From positions 1 to 29,631 of the forward strand of contig JARBJD010000602.1 of assembly GCA_033064195.1 (NCBI GenBank): a stretch of 29,631 nt of DNA. Reading direction: 5' to 3'. Of this stretch, positions 9,084 through 16,690 are shown in pieces. The position numbers were made by a program, and so were the translations under genes. Under the pieces are notes generated by a model. That model saw only the letters and a list, made by a program, of their open reading frames with translations, made no database searches and had not been told where the DNA came from. Position 1 is the first letter of the stretch. Each line of letters starts with the position of its first letter. Source of the stretch: Blattamonas nauphoetae (Eukaryota; Preaxostyla; Oxymonadida).

Positions 9084-10740
9084 TTAATAACCTCTCTTCA
9101 CTTCTTCATATGCTTCTTGGAGTCGACGATCAATGACATATCGCACTCGTGGTTGTCCATTCTCGATCCAGAACAGCCAGTATGATGCCTGATGTAATGC
9201 TAGAATTGGTGGAGGAGGACCTTCTGGAGTTGATGTGAAATATGGATCGAGTTCACCTTGTTTGATTGGTGTTCCTCTGAAGACAATGTTCGACTGATTC
9301 TGCTGTCGAGATACCTTCTTCACCACCAGCGATTTCACTTCGATCTGTTGGAACCATAAATGTGAAACAAGTTGCATCTGTTGTTGCTCTTCTCTTGTAG
9401 TCAACTCCTCTGTCGTTGTATATACGTGTTGAACAAATTGAATTCTCAAACTCTTCTGTTGCTGAACAACCAATGAAATCACCATTCACCATCATCATTT
9501 GATAGAACTCTGGTGAGATTGTTGACATTGGGAAATTGGGAAAGTTGGATCCAAGCATTTCGAATTGACCAACGTATTGAGGATTTCTGAAGACTGTACA
9601 TTCATTTGGTCTTTCTGGGAATAAGCACATCAGATTCATGAGATTGTTGAGTTTGATACTGATGTTTGACCTCACTCCCATGGCATTCGCTTTTGATTGG
9701 AATGATTGTGTGTCAATTCTTTCAGCTTTCAGGACATAAACAGTCTTTGTGTAAGTGTTTATCAGAGATTGTTTTGTTGCATCAGTCATTTGATATCCAT
9801 AGCAAATCGGTTGAAACTTTATCCACTGATGAAGAAGCACAGTTGATGTCACCGATTTTGGAGATACAGATGGGAAAGGGTTGCTGTCGAAGGTCCAAAC
9901 TGATCAGATTGGAGAACTGGATTTCCTATCTGGTCGAGAAGTCTCCATCGTACATTAATTCTGTTTGGGATTGAGTTGACAGAGTTGATATCGATTTACT
10001 TGGATTTTGATCGATACTGTTTTCAAACGTTTTCGAACGATTGTGAAACTCGAATAGGACAATACACAAGTGAATCTGTTGTCAAATGAAATCTCAAACG
10101 GAGATTACCAAAGATGGAATTCGGATACTGATCAAAGGTACTCAGTGGAAGTAAATTCACAAATGGAATGACCAGTGGAATCGTAAATGTGATGTTAGAA
10201 GAAGCAGCATCGACTGGACAATGATAGTATCCACACACACTTGGATCCATTCTCTGAACATTTTCCCAAAGACTGTAGCAATGCTTCATGTTGTTTTTCT
10301 CTTCATGTGACTTGAAAGTGTGATACAGAAATGATTCGTGGACATGATTATTCTGAAGTGTATTGTCAATGATGTTTCCTTGACTGTCGACGAGTCTCAT
10401 GTCTCGAATTGCATCTGATGATGATTTGTATCCGTAGAACATTCCATACATTCCAACATATTGTGAATGCACTCGTTGGTTTCGAATATGGAACAGTAAC
10501 TGTGAGATCGATACGCAAATGACTCTTCGCAAACTCAGTCACATCATGTCCGTCATAGCACAATGGAACTTCAATCTCATCTCCAATTCTGCAAGGCATG
10601 GGAGGATTAGTTGGATGCACTTCTTGAATAGAATAAACGTGGGGCTCTGAATCCCACTGTTTTGGCATGTATGATTGGACTTCGATTTGCTCAATTAATG
10701 TCGATGTTGGCTTTGATTGATTTGATCTGAAACTTCTCAT
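9084..10740 (-). pseudogene. Capsid-type protein, second paralogue (broken)
   Basis: The start is the ATG at 10738-10740, directly preceded by the T-rich promoter motif. The encoded sequence parallels the neighbouring gene at 10787-12663 along its length: an N-terminal 'IEVPLCYDGHDV' region versus 'IIIPLTGNQDI', HCYSLWENVQRMDPSVCGYY versus HCHTPWQNAWNHDESVAGVY, a SIFGNLRLRFHLTTDSLVYCP segment (first 20 residues quoted in part) versus LFGDLTLSVHINEDAFVCCP, and a proline-rich then Trp-rich C-terminal tail. Alternating beta segments of this size (about 550 residues) fit a double jelly-roll capsid protein, but the family call rests on layout rather than a clear motif. The gene is broken, with about two or three breaks. 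Confidence 0.65.
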
Positions 10741-10763
10741 TTATAGAAAAATAAAAAATACAA
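10741..10763 (-). promoter_or_regulatory. T-rich promoter motif of the second capsid-type gene
   Basis: On the minus strand it reads TTTTTTATTTTTCTATAA directly before the ATG. It is one of about nine closely related start-proximal motifs in the element. Confidence 0.6.
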
Positions 10764-10786
10764 TATCATGATTTTCTTTTCCTGTT

Positions 10787-12663
10787 TTAAGATTTCAGTA
10801 TTCCAAGTTCCTTGTGCAACGCTTTCAGTGTGTGATTTGGATAGTACTCAACTTTTGGTTCACCATTGCTGTATCGTAATACCCACCAAGTTGTTGCAGT
10901 TGTTGCTAAAATTGGTGCTGGAGGATGTAAATTTTGTCATAAAACCATCGCTTCTATCAATTTGTTGACTTGGATCAAGAACATTATAGTATGTGTCAAT
11001 CAAGCCCTTGATAAATTGGCTGAGATCTCAAAGTGACTGGAACATTCTGACCTCTGGAACTGATCGAATCATTACAGTTTGTTGGACAACCACTTCTCGG
11101 GTTGAGAAGCATAAAAGAAAATCAGAATTGTCATGAATTGGTCGTACTCTTGTCATTGTCTCATTTGGGATAATTCTGATCACCAGTGAGTTTCTCTTCA
11201 ACGAGAGAATCTGTAAGTGATCGCTCCAAATCATCTGGAACAGTATGAATCAGGTTGAGAGTCGACAATGCAAACTGATAGAAACGAGCTCCAATAGTTG
11301 TTGTCGGTTGTTCTGGATAGTATTTGTTGAGTAGATTCACTTGGATATTCTTCTGCATTGGATTGTGGAAACATGTGACTTCATTATCGTAGTGACGGAA
11401 TAGAAGCATGATATCCTTGGCATTTACGAGAACCATTTGCTGAGTACAATCAATTCCTGTTGCCGTTGGTGTCTTCTGAAATGGATAGAATGAGATCTTT
11501 TCAGCTGGAATTGTTCCAGGACGATTCTGATACATCTTCTTCAGATTCTCTTTCGCGATTTCTTTCATTTTGTATCCAGCACTCATGCAATACACATCAT
11601 CAATGCGATAATCCATAATGTTGAGAGAAATGGATTGTTCATCAGGGGAAGGTTCTGAGGTAATCCCAGTCGGATGTGTATATACACAATCTTGTTTTAC
11701 TGCCATGATCTTAAATGATTGACCGATTTGAACGAAGTTCTTTGTACATGGGGGGACGAGATATGGAAGGAAGGTTGGACGATCACGATTACAATAGACA
11801 ATTGAACTTCGGAAGGGTGGTAACTGTGTTGTGTGGTCACTGATCAATTTCGAGAGTGTATTTTTCAAAGTCAGTTCAGGATTTACAGGACAACAAACGA
11901 ATGCATCTTCATTGATGTGCACACTCAATGTCAGATCTCCAAAGAGACATCGAGGATAGTCAGTCATGCCTGAGAATATGAGAAGATCTTCAAGATTAAT
12001 AGACACACGAATTGGCACATCGATAGTGTCTTGAAACACTCCTGTTCCAGATGTTGTTGTGAAGTCTGATAATGTAATATAAACACCAGCGACTGATTCG
12101 TCATGATTCCAGGCATTTTGCCAAGGTGTGTGACAATGTTTTCGATTCTCTAATTGACTCTTTGGTTTTATCATGTTGTATATGTGAGACTCCATTGAGA
12201 CATCATTGTTTGTTGTGCTGATGATTCTCTGATTGTTGTGAAGTACAGTAAGGTCACGAAAGATTGATGCCGAATGTTTGAGTCCAACGAAGATGAATAT
12301 CCTCTCATTCATGTACGAGCCAATTTTACCTGCAGTTTGTTTCCAGTTGTTGACTTTCAGAGTTGCTGTCATTGTGAACGTAATAAAGGAATCATCGATT
12401 TGATAAATGTCTTGATTCCCGGTCAGTGGAATGATTATTTCCTGTCCTTTGTAGAAGCGTGAATTCTCAGATGGTTTCAATTCTTGAATGGAAGTACTAT
12501 GTGCTCCATCATTCAGAAGGTAATTGATGTGATGCTCAGACATGAGTTGCTGTTGAATTTGACCAATGTCATCTCGAGTGTATTTAATTGATCCCGTGCT
12601 GTTTCCAGTCAAAGATGTCGCTCCAATTCTTTTGTTTGTCAGATGTGTAACATGCGAGTTCAT
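10787..12663 (-). pseudogene. Major capsid-type protein, first paralogue (probable double jelly roll; broken)
   Basis: I take the ATG at 12661-12663 (protein MNSHVTHLTNKRIG) as the start, because the promoter motif ends on it; a longer frame upstream would need a non-ATG start. The first ~500 residues are one continuous frame. The predicted protein is rich in beta strands, with FYKGQEIIIPLTGNQDIYQI near the N terminus, DVPIRVSINLEDLL and FGDLTLSVHINEDAFVCCP in the middle, and a C-terminal tail containing WWVLRYSNGEPKVEYY. The size (about 620 residues), beta-rich layout and place in the virion cluster are those of Polinton-class major capsid proteins. It is paralogous to 9084-10740. I estimate one or two breaks near the end. 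Confidence 0.7.
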
Positions 12664-12684
12664 TTTATCAAAAATAAAAAACAA
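12664..12684 (-). promoter_or_regulatory. T-rich promoter motif of the first capsid-type gene, overlapping the upstream gene's end
   Basis: On the minus strand it reads TTTTTTATTTTTGATAAA before the ATG. Its T-run also encodes the last residues (VFYF) and the TGA stop of the 107-residue gene upstream, so promoter and coding sequence share bases. Confidence 0.65.
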
Positions 12685-12991
12685 ATTGCTTATTTCTTTT
12701 CAGTTTCTTCTTCTTTGTTTTCGGTTTCAGCTTTTCTTCCAGTTTCAGTATTTCACCTCTGAGCTTGTTCGCAACTGCTGTATTTCCTTCATTGATTGCT
12801 TGCTCGTATTGTGCCATCTTTTCTGCATGGATTTGCTTGTCCGATTTCACGTCTGGAATCATCTCGACACCTGTCTGTGCGACTTTCGAAATCAATGGTC
12901 CAACAAAGGGAATGAGATTCAGAAATGGAGCTCCAACTCTGAGTATATTTTTGCCAACTGCTGCTAATTTTGATAACCAACCTGGTGCCAT
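12668..12991 (-). CDS. Short virion-type protein 'MAPG' A (107 aa)
   Basis: The start ATG at 12989-12991 directly follows the T-rich motif. It begins MAPGWLSKLAAVGKNILRVG, an amphipathic helix, followed by a hydrophobic stretch around residues 20-45 (APFLNLIPFVGPLISKVAQ), then an acidic/basic helical region. It ends in a strongly basic run, KLKPKTKKKKLKRNK. An amphipathic N-terminal helix plus a Lys-rich tail suits a membrane-active or DNA-associated minor virion protein, like the roles of adenovirus pVI or core proteins, but no homology is claimed. It shares its MAPG start and overall plan with the next gene upstream (13028-13309). The stop is 4 bases from the start of the first capsid-type gene. 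Confidence 0.7.
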   Translation of the reverse strand: MAPGWLSKLAAVGKNILRVGAPFLNLIPFVGPLISKVAQTGVEMIPDVKSDKQIHAEKMAQYEQAINEGNTAVANKLRGEILKLEEKLKPKTKKKKLKRNKQFVFYF

Positions 12992-13014
12992 TTATGTAAG
13001 AATAAAAATATTTG
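12992..13014 (-). promoter_or_regulatory. T-rich promoter motif of the 107-aa gene
   Basis: On the minus strand it reads ATTTTTATTCTTACATAA before the ATG. Confidence 0.6.
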
Positions 13015-13027
13015 ATTACAACATTTT

Positions 13028-13309
13028 TTATTGTCTGAATTGTATCATTGGATTTTGTGACATGTTTCCACCACCTCCAAGATATTGATGTACTGCTTGG
13101 TTTTCTCCATTCGATCTTCGAGATTGTTGGTATTCCCCCATCATTCCGCCTAATCCACTGAGGATTCCTCCAGCAGTCTGTCCGAATTTGTTGTTCGTTT
13201 GTGAGAGCAGTCCACCACCTACTTGAAGCAATGTTGGAGCTAGTGGTTTGATGAATTGAAAGAATTGTTTTCCGATATTTTTGAGTTTGTTGAAACTTCC
13301 TGGTGCCAT
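13028..13309 (-). CDS. Short virion-type protein 'MAPG' B (93 aa)
   Basis: The start ATG at 13307-13309 directly follows the T-rich motif. It begins MAPGSFNKLKNIGKQFFQF, an amphipathic helix resembling that of the 107-residue neighbour. A Gly-rich stretch follows (LLQVGGGLLSQTNNKFGQTA, then GGILSGLGGMMGE), and the tail is Gln/Asn/Gly-rich. The two MAPG genes sit in tandem just upstream of the capsid-type genes, each with its own promoter motif. The Gly-rich hydrophobic centre could insert in membranes. I do not recognise a named family. Confidence 0.7.
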   Translation of the reverse strand: MAPGSFNKLKNIGKQFFQFIKPLAPTLLQVGGGLLSQTNNKFGQTAGGILSGLGGMMGEYQQSRRSNGENQAVHQYLGGGGNMSQNPMIQFRQ

Positions 13310-13332
13310 TTATGTAAAAATAAAAAATACAA
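13310..13332 (-). promoter_or_regulatory. T-rich promoter motif of the 93-aa gene
   Basis: On the minus strand it reads TTTTTTATTTTTACATAA before the ATG; this is the clearest example of the shared motif. Confidence 0.65.
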
Positions 13333-13345
13333 TTCATTATTATTT

Positions 13346-13933
13346 TTATCTCGGAATTGCTTTCGTCAATGAAATTCCGTAATTGAGGATTGTGTTGTAT
13401 GCTTCATTGAAGGCAATACTCATATCTTTTCCACCAACAAGAATCTTGAAAATCGTTCGAAATACTGGTAGTTTATTCAGACATAGACACTTGTCAGACA
13501 AATCATCCAATTCAATCACTACATCATTGATTCCAGTGAGTGTAGCAATCAGAGCACATAAATCACTTTGGTTTGTGATCAATTTCTTTGATGGTTCAAT
13601 GAGATTATTCAGAAGTTTCTTTTCACAAGCAAAAGCGTTCTTGTAAACGAGCAATAGTTGGTCTTTGAATGCTGCAATATTCGAAGTGTATTCTCGAAGT
13701 GGGAGTGAACGTGTTTGAATTGGAGCTGATGGATTGATCTCAAGTGGTGGTGGATCATAAAGACCTGGAACATTCTCTAGTTCAACATTAGCCACTTGTT
13801 CATTTCGATCTTCGAGCTTTGGTCTTCCAGATGTTGATCCTTTATTGTCGATGATGACATTGTTGGTGATTGACGTTGGAACTGATGAAGAACTTGTGTG
13901 TTTTGTAAATTGACAACTGAGAATTGGCTGCAT
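13346..13933 (-). CDS. Unknown virion-cluster protein (195 aa)
   Basis: The start ATG at 13931-13933 is directly preceded by the T-rich motif. The first ~80 residues are Ser/Thr/Asn/Pro-rich and probably disordered (including LYDPPPLEINPSAP). Residues ~85-195 look like a folded helical domain, with FKDQLLLVYKNAFACEKKLL, LCALIATLTGINDVVIELDD and FRTIFKILVGGKDMSIAFNE. There is no membrane segment of convincing length and no motif I recognise. Position between the DxDxDG protein and the MAPG pair suggests a structural or assembly role. Confidence 0.7.
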   Translation of the reverse strand: MQPILSCQFTKHTSSSSVPTSITNNVIIDNKGSTSGRPKLEDRNEQVANVELENVPGLYDPPPLEINPSAPIQTRSLPLREYTSNIAAFKDQLLLVYKNAFACEKKLLNNLIEPSKKLITNQSDLCALIATLTGINDVVIELDDLSDKCLCLNKLPVFRTIFKILVGGKDMSIAFNEAYNTILNYGISLTKAIPR

Positions 13934-13956
13934 TTTAGTAAAAATAAAAAAGTCAT
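13934..13956 (-). promoter_or_regulatory. T-rich promoter motif of the 195-aa gene
   Basis: On the minus strand it reads TTTTTTATTTTTACTAAA before the ATG. Confidence 0.6.
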
Positions 13957-13975
13957 ATATTCATTTTTGTTTTGA

Positions 13976-15004
13976 TCAACTACTGAGATACATGACGTCA
14001 GTTTGACCTAGTGTTGCGTTTAAATTCTGTTCATTCGGAAGTGTGTCCAATACTCGAGGTCCTTTATAGTCAACTGGATTCCAGCCTCGCGCGAATGATT
14101 CGACTATATTTCCCCCTTGATTGAGAATTTCAAACACTGGAGCAATGAGGTCTTCTGGAGTGATATTATTGAGTTTAAGTAAATCAACACCAGCAGCTTT
14201 TGGAAACGGAGAGGAATTCAGGCGTTTTGTTACAATCTTCATGAATGATTTCTTTTTCAGTAAACCATTTGGATCAGCATAGAAATTGTAATCCCAAATG
14301 TCACTCAGAAATGAAATTAATACTCCACGATTCATATGAGTTGCTAAACCTGAACGTATTTTTGCATAATCACCAAGAGAATACACGTTCATAGCTTGGT
14401 TTGGTTGACCAGCTGTTTGACTTGAACATCGAATATTAAGGTGTTTCATAGCTTCACTCGCAATCAACGATGAAACTTGAAAAGTGCTCATTTGCTCAGG
14501 TGGTATATCCGGATTGTCATTCCATATTTGAGTTTTCTTGAACTCTTTCCACTGTGCATCTATTCTTGGACGTTGATTCTGTTTAAATGAAGCATACTTT
14601 GTTTGTTTTCGTCCTTGTTTTGTTGGATTTGCAGCTGTCCAAGCGTTTCGATACAAGTTTTCACGTCTCTTTGCTATTTTACCACCATTCCAATATCGTT
14701 CAATGCCATTTTTGTCAGTCACAATCACATCGTCACTATAGCCATCTCCATCTCTGTCTTCAATAAGTACATTCCAACCGCCATATCGTTTTGGATTGGA
14801 ATCAATCATGTGTTGTGCACTTGGAGCAGATCGAAATGCATCTTCATATCTGAGATCATAATCATGTTCTGCAAGGATTGCGCTCGCTGCATGTCTGGCT
14901 AGTTTGTCTTTGGTGTTTTGTTTGAAGGGATTGACACCTTTCTTCCTTTTTGACTGTGTCGGGTTTCCTTGTTGAATCTGTCGAAGAATATTTTGATCGT
15001 TCAT
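13976..15004 (-). CDS. Probable virion protein with a DxDxDG calcium-type loop (342 aa)
   Basis: The start ATG at 15002-15004 faces the ATPase gene across a 33-bp AT-rich divergent promoter. The N terminus is basic (QSKRKKGVNPFKQNTKDKLA), and AEHDYDLRYEDAFRSAP follows. Around residues 75-105 is GGWNVLIEDRDGDGYSDDVI then VTDKNGIERYWNGGKI. The DRDGDGYSDD loop has the spacing of an EF-hand/dockerin-like calcium site followed by a beta hairpin. Similar 'D.DGDG..DVV' modules occur in structural proteins of several large and Polinton-like viruses (from general knowledge, not a search). The C-terminal two thirds are mixed alpha/beta without known motifs, and include DLLKLNNITPEDLIAPVFEI. It is the first gene of the minus-strand virion cluster. 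Confidence 0.7.
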   Translation of the reverse strand: MNDQNILRQIQQGNPTQSKRKKGVNPFKQNTKDKLARHAASAILAEHDYDLRYEDAFRSAPSAQHMIDSNPKRYGGWNVLIEDRDGDGYSDDVIVTDKNGIERYWNGGKIAKRRENLYRNAWTAANPTKQGRKQTKYASFKQNQRPRIDAQWKEFKKTQIWNDNPDIPPEQMSTFQVSSLIASEAMKHLNIRCSSQTAGQPNQAMNVYSLGDYAKIRSGLATHMNRGVLISFLSDIWDYNFYADPNGLLKKKSFMKIVTKRLNSSPFPKAAGVDLLKLNNITPEDLIAPVFEILNQGGNIVESFARGWNPVDYKGPRVLDTLPNEQNLNATLGQTDVMYLSS

Positions 15005-15037
15005 TTAATAAGAAATAAAATATTTAATTTTATATAA
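15005..15037. promoter_or_regulatory. 33-bp divergent promoter
   Basis: It lies between two start codons pointing outward (342-aa gene minus, ATPase plus) and is almost wholly A and T. Minus reading: TTTTATTTCTTATTAA-ATG. Plus reading: TTTAATTTTATATAA-ATG. Both match the element's shared motif, so transcription of the two clusters probably diverges here. Confidence 0.65.
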
Positions 15038-15925
15038 ATGTTTCATCAAAAACAAATTACATCAAGAAGAAAACAAGGTACCAACTTAACACAAAGAATG
15101 TCGTACAATTCATTCGAAAATTTATCAATCTCAGAGTACGTCAATCAGAGGCTGCAACAGGTGAAGACCTCTAACGTCGGAAAAGAACTTCCGAGTGCTA
15201 TTCATCCTGAATTATTGTTCAATCGCAATAGTGTGAATGTGCTCATTGGAAATAGAGGAAGTGGAAAAACCTATAATGTCCTCAGAGAACTGTTGAAAGT
15301 GCAGGAAGTGCCTCTCCAAGATGAGAGATTTCATTTGTTTGTGTACGTCACTGACAAGCACAATGATGGTACTTTTGAGCGATCCAAATCACTAATAAAG
15401 ATTCCAATTGTGAAGGTCAAGTATAATGAGATATTCGCATTTCTGGAGAATCTATCAACAGCAAAGGCAGCATACGAAGAAATCATTGTTAATAACTGGG
15501 AAGAAACAGTGACTGATCAGTCCAGAAAATCAATACTGAAAACACTCCATCTTGATTCATTTCGAGAACGTAATCTTCAAACAATGATCCTCCTCGATGA
15601 CTGCAGAAGAATCCTCAGTGAGCGAAGAACAAAAGCAAATCCTTCAATTCTGATGGACTTATTACTGGAGAATCGTCAACCAAAGTTCACATTCTTTCTC
15701 ACCATTCATGAACTGTTCTCATTGTCTCCAGATATGAAATCAAACATCGATTCAATATGGATCTTTGGTGGATTCAATAACGAACGAATCAGAAGAGTAT
15801 TCAATCAACTAAATGCACCGATGGAATGCAAAGAATTCTGGAGTACATTCAAACAATTGACAAAGCAACAAGCAGCAATCTTTCGATATGGTCAGAGCGT
15901 AAGTATTGATTACCTTGTTGTTTAA
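15038..15925 (+). CDS. Genome-packaging ATPase, FtsK/HerA (A32-like) type (295 aa)
   Basis: This is the DNA-packaging motor ATPase of the Polinton/PLV/large-virus lineage, which would pump DNA into the particle. Walker A is IGNRGSGKTYNVL at residues ~70-82. Walker B is TMILLDDCRRIL at ~180-191, with the paired acidic residues. A FFLTIHELFSL segment (~210) and SIWIFGGFNNERIRRVFNQL (~237-256) follow, as is usual downstream of Walker B in this family. The length is typical. An N-terminal basic stretch (QITSRRKQGTNLTQR) could contact DNA. The start ATG at 15038 follows the AT-rich divergent promoter. The frame is open throughout. Confidence 0.85.
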   Translation: MFHQKQITSRRKQGTNLTQRMSYNSFENLSISEYVNQRLQQVKTSNVGKELPSAIHPELLFNRNSVNVLIGNRGSGKTYNVLRELLKVQEVPLQDERFHLFVYVTDKHNDGTFERSKSLIKIPIVKVKYNEIFAFLENLSTAKAAYEEIIVNNWEETVTDQSRKSILKTLHLDSFRERNLQTMILLDDCRRILSERRTKANPSILMDLLLENRQPKFTFFLTIHELFSLSPDMKSNIDSIWIFGGFNNERIRRVFNQLNAPMECKEFWSTFKQLTKQQAAIFRYGQSVSIDYLVV

Positions 15926-16014
15926 AATCAATCTGATTTGTTCAAAATTGTTTAGATATTTTTGCAATGATTCTAAATGATTTAAACACAATAACGTTAT
16001 TTTTAAAATGATTT

Positions 16015-16037
16015 TGTAACTTTTTAATTCATTATAA
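16015..16037 (+). promoter_or_regulatory. T-rich promoter motif of the 110-aa gene
   Basis: It reads AACTTTTTAATTCATTATAA before the ATG at 16038; the preceding 110 bp are AT-rich and without a gene. Confidence 0.55.
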
Positions 16038-16370
16038 ATGAGTCTAACAGTTTTTGAACCATTTGAACCAGAACAGATAAATTTAGATTCAGTTGAAAGT
16101 TTTCAGATGTATTTAAACAAGAATGGAGAGATTCTGAAACGATACACCACAAATAAGCTGAACAAAATGATCAAGATTGACGGATATAGAATAACAAAGA
16201 CCAAAGGTGTAATAGCACTTCGAAAAGATTACTATGGTGGTTCTTCAACAATGAATTATACAGATTCACCACAAAAATATGATGAACTTGTATCAAGAAT
16301 AGCTGTGCTTGAAGACATTGTGAAACGTCTCGCCAATGCTATTGACACTAAGAATCAACGTTGGGGTTAA
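16038..16370 (+). CDS. Small unknown protein (110 aa)
   Basis: It starts at an ATG preceded by the shared T-rich motif. The sequence has an acidic N terminus (FEPFEPEQINLDSVE), a basic middle (KRYTTNKLNKMIKIDGYRIT) and a C-terminal heptad-like helix (YDELVSRIAVLEDIVKRLAN) that could dimerise. This is compatible with a small DNA-binding or scaffold protein, but no family is recognised. Its end overlaps the end of the opposite-strand gene 16348-16623 by 23 bases. Confidence 0.6.
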   Translation: MSLTVFEPFEPEQINLDSVESFQMYLNKNGEILKRYTTNKLNKMIKIDGYRITKTKGVIALRKDYYGGSSTMNYTDSPQKYDELVSRIAVLEDIVKRLANAIDTKNQRWG

Positions 16371-16623
16371 TTGTCACTGAATCCTGATCATTGATGGAAT
16401 CAGATAGATGTCCCAAACAATTCAATAATAATACATCATCTTTGATTATTTTTGTTGAAACCAGTTGAATTAATTGTTTTTGTGCTTCGCTCAATTGTGA
16501 GTCAAACTCTTGCTTTTTCTGTTGATTTCGATAGTACCATTCTCTTTTACTCATGCGAATTGCATTCTTTGCATCACTTTCTGATTGATAAAACTTTGGT
16601 CGTCCTTTCATTTTCGTTGACAT
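16348..16623 (-). CDS. Small basic protein, possible DNA-binding (91 aa)
   Basis: The start ATG at 16621-16623 follows a T-rich motif on the minus strand. It begins MSTKMKGRPKFYQSESDAKN, with a GRPK core as in AT-hooks. Next comes an AIRMSKREWYYRNQQKKQEF basic helix, then a Leu-rich helix (LSEAQKQLIQLVSTKII). A basic helix leading into a Leu-rich one suggests a bZIP-like or other DNA-binding dimer, though the heptads are not regular. It is the only minus-strand gene within the plus-strand replication cluster. Confidence 0.6.
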   Translation of the reverse strand: MSTKMKGRPKFYQSESDAKNAIRMSKREWYYRNQQKKQEFDSQLSEAQKQLIQLVSTKIIKDDVLLLNCLGHLSDSINDQDSVTINPNVDS

Positions 16624-16646
16624 CTTTTCTATGGAAATAAAAAATC
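16624..16646 (-). promoter_or_regulatory. T-rich promoter motif of the 91-aa gene
   Basis: On the minus strand it reads GATTTTTTATTTCCATAG, then AAAAG, before the ATG; the spacer is a few bases longer than in the virion genes. Confidence 0.5.
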
Positions 16647-16690
16647 AAATTTAAATATTAGAATTCATTTTTTTATCCTGTAAGAAAGAT

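Noticed and set aside
12664-12684. Upstream extension of the first capsid-type gene to 12684
   Set aside because: It would need a non-ATG start and would place the promoter motif inside the protein; the ATG at 12661-12663 fits the pattern of the other genes.
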